A program made the translations under genes and the position numbers. The notes below the pieces were generated by a model that worked only from the letters and a program-made list of their open reading frames with translations, did not search any database and was not told the DNA's origin. From assembly GCF_001314225.1 (NCBI RefSeq), contig NZ_CP012697.1:3038001-3102000 (forward strand): a stretch of DNA of 64,000 bases. The letters run 5' to 3'. This stretch comes from Microbacterium sp. No. 7. Its GTDB lineage: Bacteria; Actinomycetota; Actinomycetes; Actinomycetales; Microbacteriaceae. Positions 36,629-46,177 of the stretch are shown here, one piece after another. Numbering within the stretch: position 1 is the first letter of the stretch; each line of letters opens with the position of its first letter.

Positions 36629-37054
36629 ATGAGCGTCACGAGCGAAGCACGCACGATCTGGAAGGGCGATCTCGCCGAGGGGACGGGCGCCGTGTCGCTG
36701 CAGAGCTCACGGCTCGGCCCGTTCGACGTGAACTGGAAGGCGCGCAGCGAGGGCTCGACGTCGGTGACGACCCCCGAGGAGCTCATCGCGGCGGCGCACT
36801 CGTCGTGCTTCAGCATGGCGCTGTCGCACGCGCTCACGCAGAACGGCACCCCGCCGACGAGCATCGAGACCTCGGCGTCGGTCACCTTCATCCCCGGCAC
36901 CGGCATCACGGGCTCGCACCTCAACGTGCACGCCGTCGTGCCCGGAATCTCGGCCGACGACTTCGCGCGCCTCGCCGCGGAGGCGAAGGCGGGATGCCCC
37001 GTGTCGGCCGCGCTCGCGGGCGTCGAGATCACCCTCGAGGCGACACTTGCCTGA
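36629..37054 (+). CDS. OsmC-family peroxiredoxin
   Basis: A 141-residue OsmC/Ohr-type hydroperoxide reductase. The two reactive cysteines are in AAHSSCFSMALS (near residue 54) and AKAGCPVSAAL (near residue 118). GAGGAGAG sits 6 nt before ATG 36629. It would detoxify organic hydroperoxides and fits the thiol-redox group formed with the two preceding genes. The 3' end overlaps the epimerase TTG start. Confidence 0.92.
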   Translation: MSVTSEARTIWKGDLAEGTGAVSLQSSRLGPFDVNWKARSEGSTSVTTPEELIAAAHSSCFSMALSHALTQNGTPPTSIETSASVTFIPGTGITGSHLNVHAVVPGISADDFARLAAEAKAGCPVSAALAGVEITLEATLA

Positions 37055-37955
37055 CGCCGGGCGCGTCGTCGTCGCGGGCGCGTCCGGCCTGATCGGGTCG
37101 GAGCTGGTCCGGTCGCTCGCCGCCGACGGCGTCGCGGTGACCCGCCTCGTGCGGCGCGCCGCGACGGCGCCCGACGAGGTCTCGTGGGATCCGACGACGA
37201 CCCGGCTCGACCCCGCCGTGCTCGAGGGGGCACGCGCCGTCGTGTGCCTGAACGGCGCGACGCTCGGCCGGGTGCCGTGGACCAAGCGCTACCGCCACGA
37301 GATCCTCTGGTCCCGCGTGCAGCCGACCCAGGCTGTCGCCGCCGCCGTGCGCGCACTGGGCGACGACGCCCCCGCCTTCGTCTCCGGGTCGGCGGTCGGC
37401 TTCTACGCGTCGGCCCCCGGCATCCCCCAGGACGAGGCGGCGCCGCGCGGCGAGTCGTTCCTCTCCGACGTCTGCGGCGAGTGGGAGGCCGCGGCTGCGC
37501 ACGCGGGGCCGAAGGCGCGCGTCGCGCTGCTGCGCACGGCGCCGGTCGTGCACGCCGACGGGGTGCTGAAGCCCCTGCTGACGCTCACCCGCCTCGGCCT
37601 CGGCGGCCGCATCGGCCGCGGCACGCAGGCGTGGCCGTGGATCTCGCTCGACGACGAGGTGCGCGCGATCCGTCACGTGATGGATGCCGACGTCGCGGGG
37701 CCCGTGAACCTCACCGGACCCGTGCGGGCGACCGCCAACGACCTCGGCTTCGCGCTCGCGATGCGCATGAACCGCCCCTTCGTCGTGCCCGCGCCGGCCT
37801 GGGCGCTGCGGCTCGCGCTCGGCGCCGACATGGCCGACAGCCTGCTGCTGAGCGACATGCACGTTCTGCCGCGCGTGCTGCTCGATACCGGCTTCGCGTT
37901 CCGCCACGCGACCGTCGAGGAGGCCGTGGCCGCCGCCGTGCCCGCCGGGGACTGA
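37047..37955 (+). CDS. TIGR01777-family NAD-dependent epimerase/dehydratase
   Basis: A 302-residue short-chain dehydrogenase relative. The Rossmann motif VVVAGASGLIGSELV is at the N-terminus, the family's SGSAVGFY near residue 113 and the C-terminal DUF1731 part (PAWALRLALGADMADSLLL) follow. The start is TTG 37047, overlapping the OsmC stop by 8 bp. It belongs to the extended SDR group whose bacterial members often lack a known reaction. The substrate is unknown. Confidence 0.9.
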   Translation: MPDAGRVVVAGASGLIGSELVRSLAADGVAVTRLVRRAATAPDEVSWDPTTTRLDPAVLEGARAVVCLNGATLGRVPWTKRYRHEILWSRVQPTQAVAAAVRALGDDAPAFVSGSAVGFYASAPGIPQDEAAPRGESFLSDVCGEWEAAAAHAGPKARVALLRTAPVVHADGVLKPLLTLTRLGLGGRIGRGTQAWPWISLDDEVRAIRHVMDADVAGPVNLTGPVRATANDLGFALAMRMNRPFVVPAPAWALRLALGADMADSLLLSDMHVLPRVLLDTGFAFRHATVEEAVAAAVPAGD

Positions 37956-37977
37956 CCGGGCGGGCACGGCGCGGCGG

Positions 37978-38979
37978 TCACGCCGGGCTGACGTTGTTGT
38001 TCGTCGTGTCCGTCTCGCCCGGGCCGGTGGTGAGCGAGACCGAGGGCGTGCCCGGATACGTGGTCGCCGAGGCCGCGAACGTCGTCGACAGCGTCAGCAC
38101 GACGGTCGAGCCGGCCGCGACCTCCCGCGTGGTCTCGACGTGGTAGCCGCCGTAGAGCTCGGGCTGCAGCGCTCCGAAGAGGTCGGTGACGGCGTCGCCG
38201 TCCACGGTGACCGATGACACGGAGAACGCCGTGACGCCGTCCTCGGGGAGCCCGAAGTAGAGCCGGGCGCCGGCGGGGATCGCCCCGGGACCGCGGGAGA
38301 CGAGCGTCGCCGTCTCGGGGTGGCGGGCGACGGTCGGGTTGCCCTCGACGTCGATGACCGTCTCGCCCCACGTGGCCGAGACGGCCCCGTCGAAGGCGTC
38401 GCCGTAGACCGCGGCCGCCGACCAGCCGTTGTTGCTCGTGTCGGGGTCGGCGCCGCTCGCGGGGCTGACCGACACCGTGTAGGGCGCGATGTCCTCGTAG
38501 AAGGGAAGGGCGTCCCAGTCGTCGACGAACTGCGGCCCGAAGCGCACGCGGAGTCCGCTGAGCTCGTCGACCGCGACCGGGACGGCCTGCGTCAGCACGA
38601 ACGTCTGGGTCGTGGTCGTGCCCGACGGCGACGTCGTCGCGGCGTTCACCTCGACGTCCTCGACGTGGAGCGTCACGGCACCGATGAGGCGGTTGTCGAA
38701 CGACACGGTGACGACCGTGCCGGCGGGCGCGGCGGCCGTGCCGACGGTCGCGAGAGCGGTGCCCGTCGTGTACGACTGCTCCACGTAGCGCGTCTTGTCG
38801 TCGTTGAACTTCGCGAGCGTCTCGCCGGCGAAGCCGAGCAGGCGCAGATCGAAGCCGTTCGTCGCGGCCGCCGCCGGGGCCATGGTCGCGACGGCCACGA
38901 CCGGCACCGACCATGCCGACGCCTTGAGCACGGTGCGGCGGTTCATTCCCTGTGTGAGTGGTGTCTTCAGCGCATCCAT
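37978..38979 (-). CDS. Tat-exported protein, beta-rich, unknown function
   Basis: A 333-residue precursor. The twin-arginine motif NRRTVLKA sits near residue 13 and is followed by a hydrophobic stretch ending in an AAA cleavage region near residue 39. The mature part is Thr/Ser/Val-rich with repeated DTSNNGWS/DTTNNNVS patterns typical of bacterial extracellular Ig-like or DUF11-like domains. No anchor or LPXTG is seen, so it is probably released. It is a single gene, convergent with the epimerase gene. Confidence 0.8.
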   Translation of the reverse strand: MDALKTPLTQGMNRRTVLKASAWSVPVVAVATMAPAAAATNGFDLRLLGFAGETLAKFNDDKTRYVEQSYTTGTALATVGTAAAPAGTVVTVSFDNRLIGAVTLHVEDVEVNAATTSPSGTTTTQTFVLTQAVPVAVDELSGLRVRFGPQFVDDWDALPFYEDIAPYTVSVSPASGADPDTSNNGWSAAAVYGDAFDGAVSATWGETVIDVEGNPTVARHPETATLVSRGPGAIPAGARLYFGLPEDGVTAFSVSSVTVDGDAVTDLFGALQPELYGGYHVETTREVAAGSTVVLTLSTTFAASATTYPGTPSVSLTTGPGETDTTNNNVSPA

Positions 38980-39110
38980 TTATGTATGTCTCGTCCTTTT
39001 CGTGTACGGCCCGCGCTGATCGGCGCAGACCGCATGCCACCCTACGTGGCGCGGATGAACATGTCACACAGGATGACGGCGGCGCCGTCACACGACGGCG
39101 GGAGCCCGCC

Positions 39111-39554
39111 TCACGCCCGGCCGGACTCCAGCGCGATCGCCTTGCGGATCGCGGCACGCGCACGCTTGCGGTCGCCCGCGCCGTCGTAGGCGAGCCCCAC
39201 GCGGTACCACGCCCGCCAGTCGCCGGGGTTCCTCTCGACCTCCGCACGGTACGCCGGGAAGAGCGCGTCGGCCTGCGCGCGGTCGGGGCGGCCGCTCGGG
39301 CGCACGTCGAGCTCCTCGGCCGGCAGGGCGTCCTCCGCCTCCAGCCGGCGGCCCAGCGCCGCGGCGCGACGGCCGAACGAGATCTCACGCCACAGCCCCC
39401 ACGCGGCGAGCACGGGCAGCAGGAACAGCACCGTTCCCATCGCGATGCCGATGGGCTCTCCCGAGGTCACGAGCATCCAGCCGCGCTGTGCGACGAGGAC
39501 GATGTACAGCGCGAGCACCGCCGCCATGACGGCGACGCCGATGCGCGCGCTCAT
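39111..39554 (-). CDS. Membrane protein with a TPR-like tail
   Basis: A 147-residue protein with two hydrophobic helices in residues ~5-60, then a cytosolic tail with one tetratricopeptide-like unit (WRAWYRVGLAYDGAGDRKRA). It overlaps dapB by 4 bp (ATGA) and is found next to dapB in related genomes. The tail suggests a protein-binding role. No reaction can be assigned. Confidence 0.78.
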   Translation of the reverse strand: MSARIGVAVMAAVLALYIVLVAQRGWMLVTSGEPIGIAMGTVLFLLPVLAAWGLWREISFGRRAAALGRRLEAEDALPAEELDVRPSGRPDRAQADALFPAYRAEVERNPGDWRAWYRVGLAYDGAGDRKRARAAIRKAIALESGRA

Positions 39555-40369
39555 GCGGGCGACGCCGCGCCGGTCGACCGGGCCACCTGGCCCGACGCGG
39601 CGCCCTCGTCGACCGGCTGGGCGTCGGGGGCCGCGTCCGGGGTGCGGATGCCGAGGTCGATGAGCCGGTCGAGACCGACCACGACGCCGCGGGCGTCGCG
39701 TGCGGCGCGCAGCGCGATGCGGATGCCGGGGGCGTACGCGCGCGCGGGCTCCACCGTGTCGTGCACGATCGCCAGCGACTCCCCCGGGCCGGACAGCACG
39801 ACCTCCTGGCGCGCGATCACGCCGGGGCGGCGCAGCGAGTGGATCGGCACGCTGGCGACCTGCTGACCGCGGGCACGCTGGTCGACGTGCGGCGCGTCGA
39901 CCGCGTTCCCCCGCGCCGCGGCGATCAGCTCGGCCGTGCGCACGGCCGTGCCGCTGGGCGAGTCGATCTTCGTGTCGCGGTGCGCCTCGATGATCTCGAT
40001 CGAGTCGAAGAGGGTCGCAGCGGCCGCGGCGAGCGCCGAGCCGACGACGGATCCCACCGAGAAGTTGGGGATGAAGACGGCGCCCGTGCCCGCGGCATCC
40101 ACGAGCGGGCGCACGGCGGCGATGCGCTCGTTCGACCAGCCCGACGTGCCCACGAGCACGTTGATGCTGCGCTCGGTCGCGGTCCGCACGACCTCGACCG
40201 AGACGGCGGGGACCGACGCGTCGACGACCAGGTCGACGCCGTCGATCTCGGAGAGGTCGCTGCCCGATCCGAGCACCCGCACGACCGCGAAGTCGTCGGT
40301 CTCGTCGATCACCTCGCGGATGATGCTGCCGAGCTTGCCGTTTCCCCCCACGAGAGCCACACGTGTCAT
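39551..40369 (-). CDS. dapB: 4-hydroxy-tetrahydrodipicolinate reductase
   Basis: A 272-residue enzyme for the step after DapA. The nucleotide-binding start is VALVGGNGKLGS. The catalytic/substrate motif reads IIEAHRDTKIDSPSGTA, keeping the acid His and the Lys of the family; Arg replaces the usual second His. The C-terminal ~30 residues are a low-complexity extension. It is upstream of and coupled to the TPR protein gene. dapA is 8 kb away. Confidence 0.92.
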   Translation of the reverse strand: MTRVALVGGNGKLGSIIREVIDETDDFAVVRVLGSGSDLSEIDGVDLVVDASVPAVSVEVVRTATERSINVLVGTSGWSNERIAAVRPLVDAAGTGAVFIPNFSVGSVVGSALAAAAATLFDSIEIIEAHRDTKIDSPSGTAVRTAELIAAARGNAVDAPHVDQRARGQQVASVPIHSLRRPGVIARQEVVLSGPGESLAIVHDTVEPARAYAPGIRIALRAARDARGVVVGLDRLIDLGIRTPDAAPDAQPVDEGAASGQVARSTGAASPA

Positions 40370-40433
40370 GACTCCAGCCTAGGACCAGCCTCCGACCCCG
40401 GCGGCCCGGCGAGCCGCAGCCGTGGGGCGTCCG

Positions 40434-41033
40434 CTACACCGGCAGGGGCTCGGGCAGGCCCGTGCGCAGCTCGACCGGCAGGTGCGAGAGGTCGTTGTGC
40501 ATCACGACCGTCCACGGCCGGCCGGGGCGCTGCGCGAGCACCGTGAGCCCGCAGTGCGCCTGACTGATCGTCAGCCAGCGCCAGGCGGGCGCCTCCAGCA
40601 CCTCGCGCACGAGCCAGGCGATCACGAAGTTGTGCGTGATGAGCAGCTCGTGCGTGCCGCGCTTGATCGCCAGGAACTCCGTCGCGGCGTCGGCCATCTG
40701 CGCCGCCCCGGCCTCGATCTCGGCGTCGGTGATGCCGCCGAAGAACGGCTCGTACACCGACGGCATGTCGGGGGTCTTCCCCGTGGGGATGCAGTCGAAC
40801 AGCAGCGGATGCGGCTCGGGCCGCAGCGAGGGCAGGCGCTGCGCCAGCGCGCGCCCGGTCTCGCTCGCGCGCTCCAGCGGCGAGTGCCACACGGCATCGA
40901 GGGGCACGCCCGAGAGACGGTCGGCGATGAGCTCCGCCTGCCGCCGGCCTCGTGGAGACAGCGGCCCGTCCTCGAGTCCGTGCTCCGCGTCGAGATGCTC
41001 GCCGTGGCGCACCAGATAGAGATAGTGCGTCAT
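40434..41033 (-). CDS. Histidine phosphatase (phosphoglycerate mutase-like) family protein
   Basis: A 199-residue enzyme with the catalytic RHG triplet in YLVRHGEHLDAEHG (His near residue 10), Glu in HSPLERASETG and the second His in ITHNFVIAWLV. The family includes phosphoglycerate mutases and many acid phosphatases; the length and lack of a GpmA signature favour a general phosphatase. It is a single gene 64 bp downstream-side of dapB. Confidence 0.88.
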   Translation of the reverse strand: MTHYLYLVRHGEHLDAEHGLEDGPLSPRGRRQAELIADRLSGVPLDAVWHSPLERASETGRALAQRLPSLRPEPHPLLFDCIPTGKTPDMPSVYEPFFGGITDAEIEAGAAQMADAATEFLAIKRGTHELLITHNFVIAWLVREVLEAPAWRWLTISQAHCGLTVLAQRPGRPWTVVMHNDLSHLPVELRTGLPEPLPV

Positions 41034-41091
41034 GCCATCACCCGTTTCGCTCGTCGCCGATGCGCTCGGTCTCCAGCCTATGTCAGCTCCG

Positions 41092-42129
41092 TCACTGACC
41101 GGCGCGTGTGATGTCGGCGCGATGCTGCAGCGTGAGGTGCGCGCCCGCGCCCTGCACGAGCTCTTCGACGTGGGCGGCCTCGCGGGCGTTCACGATGGGC
41201 GCCGCGACGAGCTGCTCGGCGAGCAGCCAGGCGATCGCCGCGGCGGCGGTGGGGATCGACAGCTCGCGTGCGACGCGGTCGAGCACGCGCAGCGCGCGGT
41301 GCCCGCGACGGTTCATGGATGCCGCGAGCTGCGTGCCGCGCACCGAGCGCCCGATCGGAGCCCGGCCGCGGTGGACGCCCGCGAGGAAGCCGTGCGCGAG
41401 GGCCCGCGACGGCGTGATCGCGATCGACTGCGCGGTCGCCACGAGCCGGCGGTCGCCGTCGAGCTCGGTGCGGTGCAGCACGTTGAACGGCACGTCGAGC
41501 ACCGCGAGCCGCGGATACCCGGCGGAGGAGAGGATGCGCGCCTCGACGAGCTGCGCGGCGGTGTGGCAGAACGAGCCGACGGCGCGCACCTTGCCGGACT
41601 CGACGAGCCACTCGGCCGTGGCCAGGGTGTCTTCGAGCGGCGTCGCGCCGTCGGTCGTGGCGTTCAGGTAGAGCAGGTCGATGCGGTCGGTCTGCAGCCG
41701 GCTGAGCGACGCCTCGACCGAGCGCACGAGGTTCACGGGCCCGAGTCCGGGGTGCTCGTTGTCGGCGCCGATGCGCACCGCGACGACGGTCTCGTCGCGC
41801 ACGCCGCGCGACCGCATCCACTGGCCCACGATGTGCTCGCTGCGGCCCGAGGCGTCGCCGTCGGACATGTGCACGAAGTTGCCGCCGTGCGCGCGGTACA
41901 CGTCGAGGATCGCGGAGGCGGCGAGCGGGGCGACGTGCCACCCGAACTCGCCCGCGCCGATCGCGAGCGGGAACACCTGCAGGCCCGTCTCGCCGAGCGG
42001 GCGGCGCGGGGGCGCGTCCGGAAGCGGAACAGGACCGGAGGCGAGCGCGATCGTGCGGGGCGCGTGCGAGGCGAGGGGCCTCGTGCCGGGCACGGGCGGC
42101 TGCGGCGTGATCGCATCCGCCCCGATCAT
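41092..42129 (-). CDS. Aldo/keto reductase
   Basis: A 345-residue (beta/alpha)8 NADPH oxidoreductase relative with VFPLAIGAGEFGWH near residue 52, the RIDLLYLNATTD strand and the cofactor-end AAAIAWLLAEQLVAAPIVNAR. The canonical catalytic Tyr/Lys/His segment is poorly conserved in what I can read, so activity is not certain. GGGGGA lies 7 nt before ATG 42129. A 40-residue Pro-rich N-terminal extension precedes the barrel. The substrate is unknown. Confidence 0.82.
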   Translation of the reverse strand: MIGADAITPQPPVPGTRPLASHAPRTIALASGPVPLPDAPPRRPLGETGLQVFPLAIGAGEFGWHVAPLAASAILDVYRAHGGNFVHMSDGDASGRSEHIVGQWMRSRGVRDETVVAVRIGADNEHPGLGPVNLVRSVEASLSRLQTDRIDLLYLNATTDGATPLEDTLATAEWLVESGKVRAVGSFCHTAAQLVEARILSSAGYPRLAVLDVPFNVLHRTELDGDRRLVATAQSIAITPSRALAHGFLAGVHRGRAPIGRSVRGTQLAASMNRRGHRALRVLDRVARELSIPTAAAAIAWLLAEQLVAAPIVNAREAAHVEELVQGAGAHLTLQHRADITRAGQ

Positions 42130-42271
42130 GTGTGCATCCCCCTTGTTCGGCCGCGACCGCGAGGCCACGACGCAGGCGCCGTCTTCACCCCAGGGTAGAA
42201 CAGGCGCCATCGCGCGGCGTGGCGGCCACCCCGCGGCGAGGGAACTTTCTATAACGCTTTGATATACCTGG

Positions 42272-42296
42272 CGCGCGGGGTCGGCGTCCCCGCGCG
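42272..42296. promoter_or_regulatory. GC-rich hairpin beside an AT-rich block in the 42.13-42.51 kb gap
   Basis: Nine-bp arms CGCGCGGGG/CCCCGCGCG with a 7-nt loop. Next to it (42244-42270) lies the AT-richest stretch of the gap (ACTTTCTATAACGCTTTGAT), probably the promoter of the aldo/keto reductase gene. The hairpin could terminate the protease unit. I see no gene in 42130-42508. Confidence 0.45.
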
Positions 42297-42508
42297 AACG
42301 CCGAGGCCGCGAGGTCGCAGCTCGGCCGCCCGCCGGACCGCGGCCACGGACGCTCCCGCGCGGCGCGGACGCTCCGCGCGACATGGAGGGCCCTTGCACG
42401 GCAGCCTCCGCGCAGATCAGATGTTCCGCCCATCAGGCTCCGCCCGAGGCCCTGCGCCTGTTCGCTGATTCCCTGAGAGATCGACAGACTCCGCAGGGAT
42501 GCTTCACA

Positions 42509-42739
42509 CTATCTCGTCTCGATCATCACACACGGGATGTCTGCACAGACATCCGTGAGATCAGGTGATATGTGATGGGACGGATCCGCAGGAACAAGAG
42601 TCATCTGCGGAGAGGGGCGATCGGCCCGCGGCACGACCTCCTCACCTGCAGCGATCGCAACAGCAGAGCCCCCGCTCACCAGAAGGAGCGCCACCAGCCA
42701 CACAATGGCCACTGCTCGCTTACCCATGAGACTCCCCAT
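42509..42739 (-). CDS. Small secreted peptide with a protease-like DVCADIPC tail
   Basis: A 76-residue precursor. The start may be ATG 42739 or, more likely, ATG 42727, which has GGGGAG 4-5 nt upstream. The signal peptide runs to an AIA-A site near residue 31. The mature ~45 residues are Pro-rich and end with QMTLVPADPS and then DLTDVCADIPC. The protease remnant just upstream ends in a very similar tail (QMILIPSGPP, LEDVCADIPC). A disulfide within VCADIPC is likely. The gene looks like a signal peptide joined to a duplicated protease tail. Confidence 0.65.
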   Translation of the reverse strand: MGSLMGKRAVAIVWLVALLLVSGGSAVAIAAGEEVVPRADRPSPQMTLVPADPSHHISPDLTDVCADIPCVMIETR

Positions 42740-42756
42740 CTTGATGGCTTCCTCAA

Positions 42757-43481
42757 CTATCCCTCGACAAACTCACACGGAATATCAGCACAGACATCCT
42801 CGAGCCCGTCCGGGACATCGGATGGCGGCCCCGACGGGATCAGGATCATTTGCTCTGACGTAGGACCGATTCGGGCGTCGTCGCGCACCATCCGTGCCGT
42901 CGGCGACGAGAAGACGGGCAATGAGGCATTTCCCCACTGCGCGAGGAGCGTCTCAATAGGGATATATACTGCTCCGATATATTTCTGCGTGAGCTGGTGA
43001 TGAAGCACCCCGACTTGGACGCCAACAGCACGGAGCCCATTGCCGTCCCATCGCCAGACCGGACCGCCGGAGTCACCCTTGTCAGCGAAAAAGTCCGCAA
43101 CGATCCCCGTCACTCCGTACCAGCTGTACGTCCCTGTGATCTTTCCTTCGGTCTTTCCCGTACGCTTCCCCATTTTTCCAACAAGCGTGCCCTTGGTCTG
43201 GGCAGACGTCGGCATCAGTCCGGTGATACGACCTTGCGCACCCGGCCCCGGGCTGATACCGGTCAGCGGGTCGACGACGATCTGATACGGCACGACATTG
43301 CTGTAGAAAGAGACTAATGCCGTGTCGCCGCTTATTCCGCCTTGTATGAATATATCGCTGCAACCGCAGCGGGAACACTACGATCTTGCTCAGAAATCGA
43401 CACGGCACCAGCAGAGGTCGCCGAGGCTCCGAACACGAGAGCGAGCGCAAGTATTCCTAGACCAAACTGTCGTGATCTCAT
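42757..43481 (-). pseudogene. Degraded secreted trypsin-like serine protease (frameshift plus missing His region)
   Basis: ATG 43481, after GGGGGGAAG, opens a signal peptide and ~20 mature residues, then stops at TAA 43332. Restoring one base in the GCGGAATAA run (43332-43340) joins it to the downstream frame: GISGDTALVSFYSN (catalytic Asp-like DTAL), then DKGDSGGPVW (active Ser), ending at 42757. The TAGHC histidine box expected between the signal peptide and DTAL has no room, so the enzyme would be dead even without the frameshift. GC content is visibly lower than around it, which suggests import. Confidence 0.75.
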
Positions 43482-43701
43482 CTTCAGCTTCCCCCCGGAA
43501 CTGATAGCGATACGCCATTCCTTTGCATTGCATGCAAATGGGCGCTGTTGATTCTCAACCTACCACGACGCCGAGCCGCTGCGAGACACGCTTCGCAGCA
43601 CCGAGAGCCTTGAACCGCGCACGCTCGCGGCGGATGCATTCTGTTCCCGGAACAGGTGATCTGGGCGACGGGCGCGAGCGGGTCGCCGCGGGCGGAGAAC
43701 G

Positions 43702-43736
43702 CCGATGCCCGCCCCCGGTGAGGGGACGGGCATCGG
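43702..43736 (-). terminator. pnp terminator hairpin
   Basis: Ten-bp arms (CCGATGCCCG/CGGGCATCGG) plus four inner pairs after one mismatch, loop GGTGA, starting 13 nt beyond the pnp stop. There is no T-tract. Nothing else is evident between 43482 and 43748. Confidence 0.7.
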
Positions 43737-43748
43737 GCTGCGCGAGGA

Positions 43749-46013
43749 TCAGACCTCGACGACGACGGCCTCTTCGGCAGCGTCCTCGGCGGGCGCGTCG
43801 TCGAGCACGGGCTCGAGCGACAGCTTGCCGCGGTCGTCGATCTTGGTGATCTTGACGAGGATCTTCTGACCGACCGAGAGCACGTCGTCGACGTTCTCGA
43901 CGCGCTTGCCGCCGGCGAGCTTGCGCACCTCGCTGACGTGCAGCAGGCCGTCCTTGCCCGGCAGCAGCGAGATGAACGCGCCGAACGTGGCGATCTTCAC
44001 GACCGTGCCGAGGAACTGCTCGCCGACCTCGGGGTTGGTCGGGTTGGCGATCGCGTTGACCTGTGCGCGGGCCGCCTCGGCCGAGGGGCCGTCGGTCGCG
44101 CCGATGTAGACGGTGCCGTCCTCCTCGATCGAGATGTCGGCGCCCGTGGCATCCTGGATCGCGTTGATCGTCTTGCCCTTGGGGCCGATCAGCTCGCCGA
44201 TCTTGTCGACCGGGATCTGCACGCTGATCACGCGCGGCGCGGTCGGCGCCATCTCGTCGGGCGTGTCGATCGCCGCGTTCAGCACCTCGAGGATGCGCAG
44301 ACGCGCGTCGCGCGCCTGCGTGAGCGCCGCCGACAGCACCGACGAGGGGATGCCGTCGAGCTTCGTGTCGAGCTGGATGGCGGTGACGAACTCGCTCGTG
44401 CCGGCGACCTTGAAGTCCATGTCGCCGAGGGCGTCCTCGGCGCCGAGGATGTCGGTGAGCGCCGCATAGCGGGTCTGGCCGTCGACCTGGTCGGAGACGA
44501 GGCCCATCGCGATGCCCGCGACGGGGGCGCGCAGCGGCACGCCCGCGTTGAGCAGCGACAGCGTCGAGGCGCACACCGAGCCCATCGAGGTCGATCCGTT
44601 CGAGCCGAGCGCCTCGGACACCTGGCGGATCGCGTAGGGGAACTCCTCACGGCCCGGCAGCACGGGCACGAGAGCGCGCTCGGCGAGGAAGCCGTGGCCG
44701 ATCTCGCGGCGCTTGGGGCTGCCCACGCGACCCGTCTCACCCGTCGAGTAGGGCGGGAAGTTGTAGTGGTGCAGGTAGCGCTTGCTCGTCACGGGCGACA
44801 GCGAGTCGATCTGCTGCTCCATCTTGAGCATGTTCAGCGTCGTGACGCCCAGGATCTGCGTCTCGCCGCGCTGGAAGATCGCGGAGCCGTGCACGCGCGG
44901 GATGACCTGCACCTCGGCGTCGAGCGCGCGGATGTCGGCCAGGCCGCGACCGTCGATGCGCACGCCCTCGGTGAGGATGCGGCCGCGCACGATGAGCTTC
45001 GTGACCGACTTGTAGGCGGCCGAGAACTCGCCGAGCGCCGACTCGGGCAGCTCGCCCGCCTCGACGGCGGCCGCCAGCTCGCCCTTGACGCGGTCCTTGA
45101 CGGCGTCGTCGGCGTTCTGGCGCTCGATCTTGTCGGCGATCCGGTAGACGCCGACGAGCTCGTCGTAGGCGCGGCCGGCGACGAAGTCGTAGGTCTCCTG
45201 GGTGTAGGGCAGGAAGACGGGGTAGGGCTGGATCTCCTTGGCCGCCGCGTTCGCGAGCACGTTCTGCGCCGCGACGAGCTGCTTGATGAAGGGCTTCGCG
45301 GCCTCGAGGCCCTGCGCGACGACCTCTTCGCTCGGCTTCGTGGCGCCGCCCTTGATGAGGTTCCAGCTGTGCTCGGTGGCCTCGGCCTCGACCATCATGA
45401 TCGCGACGTCGCCGTCGTCGAGCACGCGGCCGGCGACGACGAGGTCGAACACGGCATCCTCGAGCACCGTGGTGTTCGGGAACGCGACCCACTGGTCGGC
45501 GTGCTCGCCCTGGCCGGGGATGAGCGCGAGGCGCACACCGGCGATGGGGCCCGAGAACGGCAGACCCGAGATCTGCGTCGACGCGGATGCCGCGTTGATC
45601 GCGAGCGCGTCGTAGAACTCGCCCGGGGCGATCGACAGCACGGTGATGACGATCTGCACCTCGTTGCGCAGGCCGTCGACGAACGACGGGCGCAGCGGGC
45701 GGTCGATGAGGCGGCACACGAGGATCGCCTCGGTCGAGGGGCGGCCCTCGCGGCGGAAGAACGAGCCGGGGATCTTGCCGGCAGCGTAGGAGCGCTCCTC
45801 GACGTCGACGGTCAGCGGGAAGAAGTCGAAGCCCTCGCGAGGGTTCTTCGAGGCGCTGGTGGCCGAGAGGAGCATCGTCTCCTCGTCGAGGTAGGCGGCC
45901 ACGGCGCCCTGCGCCTGCTGGGCGAGGCGTCCGGTCTCGAACCGGACGGTGCGGGTGCCGAAGCGTCCGTTGTCGAGGACGGCTTCGGCGGCGGTGATTT
46001 CAGGACCTTCCAA
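43749..46013 (-). CDS. pnp: Polyribonucleotide nucleotidyltransferase (PNPase)
   Basis: A 754-residue 3'-5' phosphorolytic RNase of the mRNA decay machinery. Two RNase PH domains flank a helical linker (first ~330 and ~380-590 regions), followed by a KH domain ([19 protein letters not shown]) and an S1 domain near the acidic C-terminus. The start is TTG 46013 with GAAGGAGAG about 7 nt upstream; no ATG or GTG fits the conserved N-terminus [15 protein letters not shown]. rpsO, the usual upstream neighbour, is not present; the next gene is a divergent MFS transporter. Confidence 0.96.
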   Translation of the reverse strand: MEGPEITAAEAVLDNGRFGTRTVRFETGRLAQQAQGAVAAYLDEETMLLSATSASKNPREGFDFFPLTVDVEERSYAAGKIPGSFFRREGRPSTEAILVCRLIDRPLRPSFVDGLRNEVQIVITVLSIAPGEFYDALAINAASASTQISGLPFSGPIAGVRLALIPGQGEHADQWVAFPNTTVLEDAVFDLVVAGRVLDDGDVAIMMVEAEATEHSWNLIKGGATKPSEEVVAQGLEAAKPFIKQLVAAQNVLANAAAKEIQPYPVFLPYTQETYDFVAGRAYDELVGVYRIADKIERQNADDAVKDRVKGELAAAVEAGELPESALGEFSAAYKSVTKLIVRGRILTEGVRIDGRGLADIRALDAEVQVIPRVHGSAIFQRGETQILGVTTLNMLKMEQQIDSLSPVTSKRYLHHYNFPPYSTGETGRVGSPKRREIGHGFLAERALVPVLPGREEFPYAIRQVSEALGSNGSTSMGSVCASTLSLLNAGVPLRAPVAGIAMGLVSDQVDGQTRYAALTDILGAEDALGDMDFKVAGTSEFVTAIQLDTKLDGIPSSVLSAALTQARDARLRILEVLNAAIDTPDEMAPTAPRVISVQIPVDKIGELIGPKGKTINAIQDATGADISIEEDGTVYIGATDGPSAEAARAQVNAIANPTNPEVGEQFLGTVVKIATFGAFISLLPGKDGLLHVSEVRKLAGGKRVENVDDVLSVGQKILVKITKIDDRGKLSLEPVLDDAPAEDAAEEAVVVEV

Positions 46014-46097
46014 GAGGTCTCTCCTTCTTTGTTTAGACTCGCACGCGCGTCTCGCGCACGAGATCGTACGAAGAAGCAGAACGGCAGATATGGGCGT

Positions 46098-46177
46098 ACG
46101 CACGCGTCGCCATGACGCGTGCGTGAAGACCGCCTGCGCTGGCCACCAGTCGAAGATCACCATCCGGCGACGGATGG
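46098..46177 (-). promoter_or_regulatory. Structured leader upstream of pnp
   Basis: Two perfect stems: 11-bp arms at 46098-46108/46114-46124 (ACGCACGCGTC, 5-nt loop) and 7-bp arms at 46160-46166/46171-46177 closed by a GCGA tetraloop. They lie 85-165 nt upstream of the TTG start. In other bacteria pnp is autoregulated through an RNase III-cleaved leader stem, and these could serve the same end (inference). In the 417-bp gap to the MFS gene I see no other gene. Confidence 0.5.
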
